From assembly GCA_934647305.1 (NCBI GenBank), contig CAKUFI010000004.1:1-64000 (forward strand): a DNA stretch of 64,000 nt, read 5' to 3'. Below the pieces are notes generated by a model, which saw nothing but the letters and a program-made list of their open reading frames with translations, had not been told where the DNA came from and searched no databases. The stretch comes from an uncultured Clostridia bacterium. GTDB taxonomy: Bacteria > Bacillota > Clostridia > Christensenellales > Aristaeellaceae. The translations under genes were made by a program, and so were the position numbers. This document shows positions 24,572 through 32,755 of this stretch, piece by piece (within the stretch, counting starts at the first letter, position 1; each line of letters starts with the position of its first letter).

Positions 24572-25816
24572 CTACGCCCTGTCCCCCGCGTTGGCCAGCA
24601 TGAGCTTGAGGCGGTTCTCCTGATTGACGCGGCTCGCACCCGGGTCGTAATCGATGACGACGATGTTCACGTCCGGGCAGAGCGCCTTGATGGGCTTCAT
24701 CATGCCTTTGCCGCAGATGTGGTTGGGCAGGCAGCCGAACGGCTGGGTGCAGACGATGTTTTTGCAGCCCGACCGGGCCAGCTCCAGCATCTCGGCGGGC
24801 AGCAGCCAGCCCTCGCCCATCTTGACGGCCTGGCTGATGACGTCGCCCGCGCCCTCGACGACCTGGTCGAAGGGGGTAAAGCCCTCGAAGCCGCCTTCGG
24901 TGAGCGCGCGGCTGACCGCGTCTCGCTTGTGATTCAGGAATCGCCAGACCGGCCTGATCGCCAGGCTGCGCAGCCAATGGCCGCCGTAGAGGTCGTGCAT
25001 GGCCAGGCTGTTGTACACGGCGTACAGGCAGAAGTCCAGCAGCCCCGGCACGACGGTCTGCGCGCCCTCGCGGATCAGAAAGCGCTCCAGTTCGTTGTTG
25101 GCCAGCGGCGAATACTTGACGAAGATCTCGCCCACGATACCCACCCTGGGCGCGGGCCGCCTGTCCGCCGGCACCTCGGTGAAGGAGCGCACGATCTCAC
25201 GGTAGTTCGCCTTTACCCGGCGATAGCTGACCCGGTTTGTTTCGCCCAGCTCGCGCCCCAGGCGGTCCGTCCACTGCCCGGCAAGCGCCTCGGCGCGGCC
25301 CTTTTCCCGCTCGAAGGGGCGCACCTGGTTGACCAGGCTCATCAGCAGGTCGCCGTAAAGCACGGCGTAGAGCATCCGGTGCAGCTTCCGGACCGACAGG
25401 CGGAAGCCGGGGTGCCTTTCCAGGCCGGCCAGGCTGAACGAGATTACCGGCACGTACTCCATGCCCGCCTTTTTGAGCGCCTTGCGGATGAGAGAAATGT
25501 AGTTCGAGGCCCGGCATCCGCCGCCGGTCTGGAACATGATGAGCGCGGTTTTGTGCGGGTCGTACTTGCCCGAGAGCAGCGCGTCCATGAACTGGCCGAT
25601 GACCAGCACGGCCGGGTAGCACGCGTCGTTGTGGGTGTAGCGCAGGCCGGTTTCGGCGATCTGCGCTCCGGACGTCCTGAGCAGCTCCATTTTGTAGCCG
25701 TAGGTCTCCAGCACCCGGATAATCAGCTCGAAGTGCATGGGCAGCATGTTGGGCACCAGGATGGTGTACTCCCGCTTCATTTCCTCGGTAAAGGGCACGT
25801 AGCTTTTGTCCTGCAT
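24572..25816 (-). CDS. CoA-dehydratase-activase partner protein (2-hydroxyacyl-CoA dehydratase-like)
   Basis: This 414-residue protein matches the C-terminal part of the very large BadF/BadG-type activase proteins of Clostridia. Conserved cysteine motifs occur in YTHNDACYPAVLVIGQF, FQTGGGCRASNY and CTQPFGCLPNHICGKGM, probably iron-sulphur ligands. It starts at ATG 25816 (MQDKSYVPFTEEM) with AAAGGAG upstream, five bases after the stop of the partner gene. In many genomes both parts are one protein; here they are split. It probably forms a complex with the upstream ATPase. The physiological substrate is not known. Confidence 0.8.
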   Translation of the reverse strand: MQDKSYVPFTEEMKREYTILVPNMLPMHFELIIRVLETYGYKMELLRTSGAQIAETGLRYTHNDACYPAVLVIGQFMDALLSGKYDPHKTALIMFQTGGGCRASNYISLIRKALKKAGMEYVPVISFSLAGLERHPGFRLSVRKLHRMLYAVLYGDLLMSLVNQVRPFEREKGRAEALAGQWTDRLGRELGETNRVSYRRVKANYREIVRSFTEVPADRRPAPRVGIVGEIFVKYSPLANNELERFLIREGAQTVVPGLLDFCLYAVYNSLAMHDLYGGHWLRSLAIRPVWRFLNHKRDAVSRALTEGGFEGFTPFDQVVEGAGDVISQAVKMGEGWLLPAEMLELARSGCKNIVCTQPFGCLPNHICGKGMMKPIKALCPDVNIVVIDYDPGASRVNQENRLKLMLANAGDRA

Positions 25817-25821
25817 CGCCT

Positions 25822-28764
25822 TCAGCTCCTTTCCTCGAGCGCCCCCAGCAGGCTGCGCAGCCGGATGCGCACCGCGCCCAGGTTGGTGATTTCGTCGATC
25901 TTGATCTGCGTGTAGTATTTTCCGGCGCCCTCCAGGATGGCGCGCACCTCGTCGGTGGTGATCGCGTCCACGCCGCAGCCGAAGGACACCAGTTGCACCA
26001 GCTCCACGTCCTCGTGCGCCGCCGCATAGGCCGCCGCCCGATACAGCCGCGCGTGGAACGTCCACTGGTCGAGCACGTGCACGTACTGCTTCGGCGCCAG
26101 GTGGGACACGCTGTCCTCGCTGACCACGACGCATCCCAGCGACGAGATCAGCCGGTCGATGCCGTGGCCGATCTCCGGGTCGATGTGGTACGGCCGCCCG
26201 GCCAGTATGATGACGCGCCGGCCGTGGCTCCTCGCGTATTCGAGCGCCCGCTCGCCCTCCTGCCGGAGCGCCTGCTTATAGGCTTCATAGGCCGTAAAGC
26301 CCGCCTTTGCCGCGCGGACGGCCTCCCTGTGCGTGATCGAGGGATCGAGCGCGCGCAGCGAGGGCAGAAGCGTCCGGGCCAGCACGCGCGGACTGTCCAG
26401 CAGCAGCTGCGGGCGCAGGAAGCGGACCGACTGCAGCTCCTCCATGTTCTTTTCCAGCAGCTCGCCGTAATAGGCCACGATCGGGCAGTTGTAGTGGTTG
26501 TCGGAGGCGTGCTCGTCCACGTTGTAGGTCAGCCCGGGATAAAACAGGGTCTTGAGCCCCGCCTCCATCAGCTCGACCATGTGCCCGTGCATGATTTTGG
26601 CGGGGTAGCAGGCGGTGTCGGAGGGAATCGAGAACTGACCCTTTTCATAGGTCGCGCGGTTGGACAGCGCGGAGAAGCGCACCTCGAAGCCCAGGGACGT
26701 GAACAGGCCGTGCCACAGCGGCGCCAGTTCATAGGTAGAAAGCGCCATCGGGATGCCGATTGCGCCGCGCGTTCCGGGAACCGGCCTGAGGCTTTTCAGG
26801 TACTGCCGCTTCCATTCGTGCAGATCGGGCAGCTCGCTTCCCGCCTTGCCGCCCAGCGCGCGCTGGCACTGGTTGCCCGAGATGAACTTTTCGCCGTCCG
26901 AGAAGCGGTTGATGGTCAGGCGGCAGTGATTGGCGCAGCCGCCGCACACCGCGCCGCTCGACTCATGCCGGAAGGAAGCGAGCGCCTCGGGGGTGAGCAG
27001 CGTGCTCTTCTGGCAGCCCATGACGTGCAGCGCCGCGCCATATGCGCCCATCAGCCCGGCGATGGCGGGCCGGATGACCGGCGCGCCGATCTCCTGCTCG
27101 AACGCCCGCAGCACCGCGTCGTTGTAGAACGTGCCGCCCTGCACGACGATGTGCTCGCCCAGCTCCTTCGGTGACACCGCGCGGATGACCTTGTAGAGGG
27201 CGTTTTTGACCACGCTGACCGACAGGCCGGCCGAAATGTCCTCGACCGACGCGCCGTCCTTCTGGGACTGCTTGACCGACGAGTTCATGAACACCGTGCA
27301 GCGCGAGCCCAGGTTGACGGGTGCGGTGGCCGTCAGCCCCAGCTGGGCGAACTTCTGCACCGTGAAGCCCATCGCCGTGGCGAAGGTCTCGATGAACGAG
27401 CCGCAGCCCGAGGAGCAGGCCTCGTTGAGCATGATGCTGTCGATCGCGCCGTTTCGTATGCGGAAGCACTTGATGTCCTGCCCGCCGATGTCCAAAATGA
27501 AGTCCACGTCCGGCTGGAAGTGCTTCGCGGCGGTGTAGTGCGCCAATGTCTCGACCACGCCCTCGTCCATGTGGAAGGCGTGGCGGATCAGGTCCTCGCC
27601 GTAGCCGGTGACGGAGCTGCCGCAGATCGTGATCCGGTCCCCGCACAGACGGTAGATTTCCTCCAGCTGAGTCTTCACCAGCTCGACCGGGTTGCCCCTG
27701 TTGGAGGAATAGTAGCTGTACAGGATCGAGCGATCCTCGGCGATGAGCGCGAGCTTGGTCGTCGTGCTGCCGCAGTCCACGCCCAGCCAGGCCTTGCCCG
27801 CATAGGCCGCCAGGTCGCGCGTGGGCACGGTCGCGCGGGCGTGGCGCGCCTGAAAGGCATGGTATTCCTCCGCGTTTCTGAACAGCGGGGGCAGACGGTT
27901 TGCGTGCTCCTGGGAGGCGGGCTGCGCCTCGATGCGCGCGAGCAGGCCGCGAAGGTCGACCTCGGGTGTGTTTTCCGCGCACATGGCCGCGCCCAGCGCC
28001 ACCGCGTAGAGCGCGTACTCGGGGAAGAGTGCGTCCTCGTCCGGCAGCTTCAGCGTCTCCTGAAAGCGCTTCTGAAGCCCCCTGCAGTAGTGCAGCGGCC
28101 CGCCCAGGAACATGACCTTGCCCCGGATTTTCCTCCCCTGCACCAGGCCGGTCAGCGTCTGGTTGACCACCGCCTGAAAGATGCTCGCGGCCACGTCGGA
28201 CTTCTTCGCGCCCTGGTTGAGCAGGGGCTGCACGTCGGTCTTGGCGAACACGCCGCAGCGGGAGGCGATGGGGTAGAGCTGCGTGGCCTGCAGGCTGGCC
28301 TCGTCCATTTCGTCCACGGTCATGTTCAGCAGCACTGCCATCTGGTCGATAAACGCGCCGGTTCCGCCCGCGCAGGTGCCGTTCATGCGCTCGTCCACGC
28401 CGCCGTCGAAGAAGATCACCTTCGCGTCCTCGCCGCCCAGCTCGATGACCACGTTCGTGTCGGGGGCCGCGGCCTCGACCACCTTGCCGGTGGCGTACAC
28501 CTCCTGCACGAACGGCATGCCCGCCGCCTCGGCCAGGCCCAGGCCCGCCGAGCCCGACACCGTGACCCGCGCGGCGCGCACGCCCTCCGTCGAGAGCATT
28601 TCCCGAAGCATGTCGGCCGCCGTCTGCCGCACGCGCGACATGTGCCGCTGATAGCGCTGATAGACGATCTCGCCGTTTTCGGTCAGCACCAGCTTGGCCG
28701 TCGTGGAGCCCAGATCCAACCCCAGTGCGAGCCGCTTTTCGCCCTTCTCCGTGTTCCCCTGCAT
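25822..28764 (-). CDS. Double-ASKHA acyl-CoA dehydratase activase with DUF2229 region
   Basis: This 980-residue ATPase is related to the activators of 2-hydroxyglutaryl-CoA dehydratase and benzoyl-CoA reductase, which couple ATP hydrolysis to low-potential electron transfer. Two ASKHA domains are seen. The first has GLDLGSTTAKLVL near residue 14 and NGTCAGGTGAFIDQM. The second has GVDCGSTTTKLALI near 315 and NEACSSGCGSFIETFA with the bridging-cluster cysteines. Residues about 600-980 include CGGCANHCRL and a DUF2229-like segment (SDTACYPAKIMHGH). ATG 28764 is preferred over TTG 28770. It lies between a MarR regulator and its partner protein, forming one operon. Confidence 0.87.
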   Translation of the reverse strand: MQGNTEKGEKRLALGLDLGSTTAKLVLTENGEIVYQRYQRHMSRVRQTAADMLREMLSTEGVRAARVTVSGSAGLGLAEAAGMPFVQEVYATGKVVEAAAPDTNVVIELGGEDAKVIFFDGGVDERMNGTCAGGTGAFIDQMAVLLNMTVDEMDEASLQATQLYPIASRCGVFAKTDVQPLLNQGAKKSDVAASIFQAVVNQTLTGLVQGRKIRGKVMFLGGPLHYCRGLQKRFQETLKLPDEDALFPEYALYAVALGAAMCAENTPEVDLRGLLARIEAQPASQEHANRLPPLFRNAEEYHAFQARHARATVPTRDLAAYAGKAWLGVDCGSTTTKLALIAEDRSILYSYYSSNRGNPVELVKTQLEEIYRLCGDRITICGSSVTGYGEDLIRHAFHMDEGVVETLAHYTAAKHFQPDVDFILDIGGQDIKCFRIRNGAIDSIMLNEACSSGCGSFIETFATAMGFTVQKFAQLGLTATAPVNLGSRCTVFMNSSVKQSQKDGASVEDISAGLSVSVVKNALYKVIRAVSPKELGEHIVVQGGTFYNDAVLRAFEQEIGAPVIRPAIAGLMGAYGAALHVMGCQKSTLLTPEALASFRHESSGAVCGGCANHCRLTINRFSDGEKFISGNQCQRALGGKAGSELPDLHEWKRQYLKSLRPVPGTRGAIGIPMALSTYELAPLWHGLFTSLGFEVRFSALSNRATYEKGQFSIPSDTACYPAKIMHGHMVELMEAGLKTLFYPGLTYNVDEHASDNHYNCPIVAYYGELLEKNMEELQSVRFLRPQLLLDSPRVLARTLLPSLRALDPSITHREAVRAAKAGFTAYEAYKQALRQEGERALEYARSHGRRVIILAGRPYHIDPEIGHGIDRLISSLGCVVVSEDSVSHLAPKQYVHVLDQWTFHARLYRAAAYAAAHEDVELVQLVSFGCGVDAITTDEVRAILEGAGKYYTQIKIDEITNLGAVRIRLRSLLGALEERS

Positions 28765-28778
28765 GTCCAAGTACCCCT

Positions 28779-29216
28779 TTATTTTCCGTTTATTTCCCGC
28801 TCGCCGAGCGCGGTCTGTATTTCCCGGGCGGTCAGCGCGAACTGCACCAGCTTTTCCTCGCCCAGCCGGTCGGCCAGGTATCCGATCTGCTCGTGCAGCG
28901 ACTCCCGAAGCTGCCGGGCGGCCTCCCGCCCCGCCTCGGACAGGCGCACGCTGGTCACCCGCGCGTCGCTGGCCCGAGCGCCGGTCACGATCAGGCCCTT
29001 CGCCTCCAGCTTGCGCAGCAGCACCGCCACGCGCGCCGTGCTCACGTGCAGATACGCGCTGACCGCCCCCGCGCTGACCGGAGCGTCCTCCTGCGCCAGA
29101 AACAGCAGCGCCGCGCCCAGGCCTTCCGCCGCTTCGTTCACCTTTTTCAGGCTCGCGGCCGGATGCGCCTGTCGAAGCAGCGCCGCGATGCGCTCAATCT
29201 GCTCTGCAGTGGCCAT
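28779..29216 (-). CDS. MarR-family transcriptional regulator
   Basis: This is a 145-residue winged-helix regulator. The HTH is in VSAGAVSAYLHVSTARVAVLLRKLE and the wing in LIVTGARASDARVTSVRLSEAGREAA. It is the first gene of the minus-strand operon that continues with the activase genes 14 bases later, so it probably controls them and itself. A perfect palindrome, CTAACC-C-GGTTAG, overlaps its own promoter region. The ligand is unknown. Confidence 0.9.
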   Translation of the reverse strand: MATAEQIERIAALLRQAHPAASLKKVNEAAEGLGAALLFLAQEDAPVSAGAVSAYLHVSTARVAVLLRKLEAKGLIVTGARASDARVTSVRLSEAGREAARQLRESLHEQIGYLADRLGEEKLVQFALTAREIQTALGEREINGK

Positions 29217-29240
29217 AAGCGCCCCTCTTTCCCCATAAAA

Positions 29241-29265
29241 CTAACCCGGTTAGATTGTAGCACCC
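29241..29265 (-). promoter_or_regulatory. marR promoter with palindromic operator
   Basis: On the minus strand, TGC-extended TACAAT (about 29254-29262) is immediately followed by the palindrome CTAACC-C-GGTTAG (29241-29253), placed over the expected start site. This is a typical autoregulatory MarR operator position. Confidence 0.65.
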
Positions 29266-29402
29266 GAACGAATCGCCTGTCAAGGGAAGAAATGTGGCGT
29301 ATCGGTTCACGGCGCATGTCGATTCGGTGATGTTTTGGCGGCGCGGAAATCCGCGGCGGGCGGGCAGGCCTCATCCCCGCATGCGGCAGGCGCGGCCGAT
29401 AT

Positions 29403-29470
29403 GTTAGCTAACGGTAAATTTATCGAGGGGAGGTAAAAAGATTGACAAGTATGTAAAGATGTGGTATATT
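29403..29470 (+). promoter_or_regulatory. Promoter of the ABC-2 exporter with an upstream palindrome
   Basis: TTGACA (29442-29447), 17 bases, TATATT (29465-29470). The palindrome GTTAGCTAAC (29403-29412) sits 30 bases upstream and shares the GTTAG/CTAAC half-site with the marR operator. The remainder of the 29217-29511 gap shows no gene. Confidence 0.7.
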
Positions 29471-29511
29471 CAAAAAGACGATTATAACACGAATACGAAG
29501 GAGGCCTGCGG

Positions 29512-30300
29512 ATGCGCAAATATCTGTCCATCATGGGCAAGACGTTCAAGTCCAGCCTGAGCTACCGCCTGGCGACCGTGCTCAACATGGTGGCGACGGG
29601 CGCGTACTTCCTGGTGTTCTACTTTTTCTGGAAGGCGCTGATCGCCGGCGGGGCGCAGCCGGACGCGAATATACAGGACCTGATGTTTTATTCGCTGCTG
29701 TCGCAGATTCTCATTGCGCTGTGCGATTCGAACATCGCCGGCATGCTGGAGGGCGAGATACAGGACGGCTCGGTGGCGATGCACTTCATTCGGCCGATTT
29801 CCTTCCGGCTGGAGTGCTTTGCCCTCAGCCTCGGCGAGAACATGTACTGGGCGTTCGCAACCGGCCTGCCGACGATTGTGGCGTGCGCGCTGCTGGTGGG
29901 CATGCCCGTCCCGGCGAGCGCGATGCACGGCGCGTGCTTCGCGGCCTCGCTGCTGCTGGGCATGCTGATACGCTTCGAAATCGGCTATGTCGCGGGTCTG
30001 CTGGCCTTTTGGCTGCAAAAGACCTGGTATTTGCGCTGGTATGTCGACGGCGCCATGCTGATTTTCGGCGGCACGACGCTTCCGCTGTGGTTTTACCCGA
30101 AGGTACTGGAGCGGATCAGCCGCTTTCTGCCCTTTCGCTATGTGAGCTTCGAGCCGATCAACATCTACCTGGGCCGCTGCGACATACAGGGCGCGCTGCT
30201 GGGGCTGGGCGTGAGCGCGGCGTGGCTGCTGGCGCTGCACGTGACCGGGCGGCTAATGTGGTCGCGCGCGGCGCGCAAGCTGACCATTAACGGCGGCTGA
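29512..30300 (+). CDS. ABC-2 family transporter permease (first subunit)
   Basis: This is a 262-residue six-helix membrane protein of the ABC-2/DUF990-type permeases (COG4587-like), as found in uncharacterised exporter trios. It shows EGEIQDGSVAMHFIRPISFRL, the conserved amphipathic region, and hydrophobic segments throughout. AAGGAGG precedes the ATG. The second permease follows after 13 bases, and an ATPase lies further downstream. The exported substrate is unknown. The upstream MarR gene faces away from it, so shared control is possible. Confidence 0.82.
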   Translation: MRKYLSIMGKTFKSSLSYRLATVLNMVATGAYFLVFYFFWKALIAGGAQPDANIQDLMFYSLLSQILIALCDSNIAGMLEGEIQDGSVAMHFIRPISFRLECFALSLGENMYWAFATGLPTIVACALLVGMPVPASAMHGACFAASLLLGMLIRFEIGYVAGLLAFWLQKTWYLRWYVDGAMLIFGGTTLPLWFYPKVLERISRFLPFRYVSFEPINIYLGRCDIQGALLGLGVSAAWLLALHVTGRLMWSRAARKLTINGG

Positions 30301-30313
30301 GAGGAGGAGACGC

Positions 30314-31117
30314 ATGCGAAAGAAAATCAGACTGTACTTTACCTTCATGGGCGTGGCGCTGCGCGCGAAGATGATGCACCGGGGCGCGTTTATCGCCGGG
30401 TTCTTCGGCCAGCTGCTGGGGCACGGGGGGAGGTTCCTGACGGCCTATCTGGCGGTGCGCGCGTTCAGGCAGATGGGCGGCTGGAACGAGCATCAGGTGG
30501 TCTTCATGTACGGCTTCAACATGCTCGGCTACGCGCTGGCGGCCTCGGTGTTCTACATGCCCTGCAAGTATCTGGTGGGCAAGGTGCGCTCGGGCGAATT
30601 TGACGCCTCGCTGACCAAGCCCATGAACCCGCTTTTGCACGAGGTCATGCTCGGCTTCTCGCCCGGCTATATCTGTCACTTCTCGCTGGCCGTGGTGTGC
30701 CTGGCGATCTCAGCAAGAGGCGCAGGGTTCGTGCTCACGCCCCTTCGCGCGGTGCTGTTCGTGGTGCTGCTCGCGGGCGCGGTGCTGATGCAGGCGGCGA
30801 TACTGATCATCCCCAGCGCGGGCAGCTTTTTCTTCAAGAAAATGAACCCGATTTACCTGCTGACGGGCATGGCGCAGAACTTTTCCGACTATCCGATCAC
30901 GATCTATCCCCGCGCGCTTCAGGCGCTGCTGACCTTCGTGCTGCCCTTGGCCTTCATGAGCTTTTACCCGGTGACGGCGCTGCTGGGCCTCGAGAGCCTG
31001 CTGCCCTTTCCCCCGGCGACGGCCTATTTCGCCCCGCTGGTCGGCGCAGGCCTGTTCGCCCTGGGGCTGTGGCTGTGGAACGCCGGCCTGAAGCGCTACC
31101 AGAGCACGGGCACGTAA
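30314..31117 (+). CDS. ABC-2 family transporter permease (second subunit)
   Basis: This is a 267-residue membrane protein with about six helices, resembling the COG3694-type permease that partners with the previous gene. Its VGKVRSGEFDASLTKPMNPLLHEV segment mirrors the GEIQDGSVAMHFIRP segment of the other subunit, so the two are probably distant paralogues forming a heterodimer. It has a GAGGAGGAG site. Confidence 0.82.
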   Translation: MRKKIRLYFTFMGVALRAKMMHRGAFIAGFFGQLLGHGGRFLTAYLAVRAFRQMGGWNEHQVVFMYGFNMLGYALAASVFYMPCKYLVGKVRSGEFDASLTKPMNPLLHEVMLGFSPGYICHFSLAVVCLAISARGAGFVLTPLRAVLFVVLLAGAVLMQAAILIIPSAGSFFFKKMNPIYLLTGMAQNFSDYPITIYPRALQALLTFVLPLAFMSFYPVTALLGLESLLPFPPATAYFAPLVGAGLFALGLWLWNAGLKRYQSTGT

Positions 31118-31388
31118 GGCCGGGCGAATTTGCCTTACGCCAGGTGATGACCAGGAAATCAGGTAATACCTGTGTTCGATCTCGTCACGTGGCCTGTTGC
31201 CCCCTCGAGTTCTCCCGGAAAACACTTCTTTCCAGACGAAAGAAATGCAGTTTCCCGAATCCAACGCGGTTTAGGGGGCGGAAATACGAATATGCACTCG
31301 ATGAAACCGGCGGCAGCAAGTGTCACCGGGCACTGCCCGGCAGAAAAGCCGCCTCTCGAACGCCTCTCCCCGACAGAAAGGAAGAAAT
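31118..31388. repeat. Degenerate repeat debris inside the exporter operon
   Basis: The gap between the second permease and the ATPase holds decayed repeat parts. These are a CCCGGAAAAC half-hairpin near 31216, fragments resembling the variable-stem loop region, and an intact GGCGGCAGCAAGTG linker with the CCGGGCACTGCCCGG palindrome (about 31311-31341). No gene is visible. Confidence 0.6.
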
Positions 31389-32372
31389 ATGGCAGCGATT
31401 GAAGTGAAAAACCTGAGCAAGACCTTTCAGATCCCCAAAACGCAGCCCGGCCTGAAGGGCGCGGTTCGCTCGCTCTTTCACAGGGAGTATACCTCAAAGG
31501 AGGCGGTGAAGGACGTGTCCTTCTCGCTGGAGGGCGGCGAAATGGTGGGCTACATCGGCCCCAACGGCGCGGGCAAGTCCACGACGATCAAGATGCTGTG
31601 CGGCATCCTGATGCCCGACGGGGGCAGCGTGCGGGTTCACGGCCTGGATCCCTGGAAGCAGCGCCGCGAAAACGCGCGCCAGATCGGCGTGGTGTTCGGG
31701 CAGCGGTCGCAGCTGTACTGGGATCTGCCGGTGTCCGACACGCTGGAGCTGTACCAGAAGCTCTACGACATCCCGATGGACGTGTACCGGCGCAACCGCG
31801 AGCGGTTTATCGACCTGCTGGAGATGGGCGAGTTCATCAGCCAGCCGGTGCGCCAGCTCAGCCTGGGTCAGAAGATGAAGGCCAACCTGGCGCTGGCGCT
31901 TTTGCACGGCCCGAGGGTGATCTATCTGGACGAGCCGACCATCGGCCTGGACGTGATGACCAAGCGCCGCCTGCGCGCCTTCATCGGCGAAATCAACCGC
32001 GAAACCGGCACCACCGTCCTGCTCACCACCCACGACATGAAGGACATCGAGGAAATCTGCAAGCGCCTGATCCTGATCGACAAGGGCGCGCTGCTCTACG
32101 ACGGCTCGCTCTCGGAGTTCCGGCATCGCTACGCCCAGGGCGCGCGCTACCGCCTGGAGTTCGAGCACGCCCCGGCCTGGAAGGGCCGCGAGGGCTTCGA
32201 GTGCAGGCAGGACGGCGAGAACTGGATCCTCACCACCCGGCGCCCGCATACCCGCCAGACGCTGATTTCCCTGATCGAGGACTACAACCCCACCAACATC
32301 TTCACCGAGGAAATCACCATCGAGGACATTGTGTCCGCCCTCTTCACCAAGCAGCCGCAGGCGGCGTCCTGA
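31389..32372 (+). CDS. ABC-2 exporter ATP-binding protein
   Basis: This is a 327-residue ABC ATPase (COG4586-like). It has Walker A GPNGAGKSTTIKML, a Q-loop in VVFGQRSQLYWDL (the variant typical of this subfamily), signature LSLGQKMKANLALAL, Walker B VIYLDEPTIGLD and the H-loop LTTHDMKD. A C-terminal 80-residue domain follows. The start is ATG 31389 (MAAIEVKNLSKTF) with GAAAGGAAG upstream. The longer reading back to 31320 runs into repeat DNA. It energises the two permeases encoded upstream. Confidence 0.9.
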   Translation: MAAIEVKNLSKTFQIPKTQPGLKGAVRSLFHREYTSKEAVKDVSFSLEGGEMVGYIGPNGAGKSTTIKMLCGILMPDGGSVRVHGLDPWKQRRENARQIGVVFGQRSQLYWDLPVSDTLELYQKLYDIPMDVYRRNRERFIDLLEMGEFISQPVRQLSLGQKMKANLALALLHGPRVIYLDEPTIGLDVMTKRRLRAFIGEINRETGTTVLLTTHDMKDIEEICKRLILIDKGALLYDGSLSEFRHRYAQGARYRLEFEHAPAWKGREGFECRQDGENWILTTRRPHTRQTLISLIEDYNPTNIFTEEITIEDIVSALFTKQPQAAS

Positions 32373-32392
32373 CGCCCGCCCACACAAAACCA

Positions 32393-32420
32393 GCCCCCGC
32401 CGAACAAACGACGGGGGCTC
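32393..32420 (+). terminator. Terminator-like hairpin after the exporter ATPase
   Basis: AGCCCCCG (from 32393) pairs with CGGGGGCT (ending 32420). No U-tract follows, so termination efficiency is uncertain. Confidence 0.5.
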
Positions 32421-32443
32421 AGACTGTCGAAAAAAACCCGGAG

Positions 32444-32710
32444 AGTTCGAGAGGGTCGCAACCCTCTCGAACTTTCAATCGCGCCCAGCGGCGTGTACGG
32501 TGGGCACGGGACGATTTTTGCGCCCGGAAATCTCTTAGATTTCAGCAAAAACTGGAGAGGGTGGCAGGGAGGCTGAAAACCCTTTGGGTTTTCAGGTTTC
32601 GCCTTTGGCGAAACTGCCGACGGCTCAAATCGTAGATTTGAGGCGCGGCACCTGGCCGGGGAGCTTGCTTCCCCGTCCACCAGCTTGTCAAAACCTTTTT
32701 TGACAAGCTG
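32444..32710. repeat. Hairpin-array repeat, copy 2 (seven consecutive hairpins)
   Basis: Perfect short hairpins follow one another: 32444-32456/32461-32473 (13 bp); 32527-32533/32537-32543 (7 bp); 32573-32582/32586-32595 (10 bp, TTT loop); 32596-32603/32607-32614 (8 bp, TTT loop); then the three hairpins shared with bases 1-92 (32618-32710). No reading frame is convincing. Confidence 0.85.
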
Positions 32711-32738
32711 AGCCCCCGCCGTTCCTTCGGCGGGGGCT
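32711..32738. terminator. Terminator-like hairpin after the sugar-binding protein gene
   Basis: AGCCCCCGCC (32711-32720) and GGCGGGGGCT (32729-32738) form a perfect 10-bp stem. It lies just downstream of the minus-strand gene ending at 32756 and touches the hairpin-array repeat. No T-tract follows on the minus strand. Confidence 0.5.
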
Positions 32739-32755
32739 GCGGTTATACCATGGGG

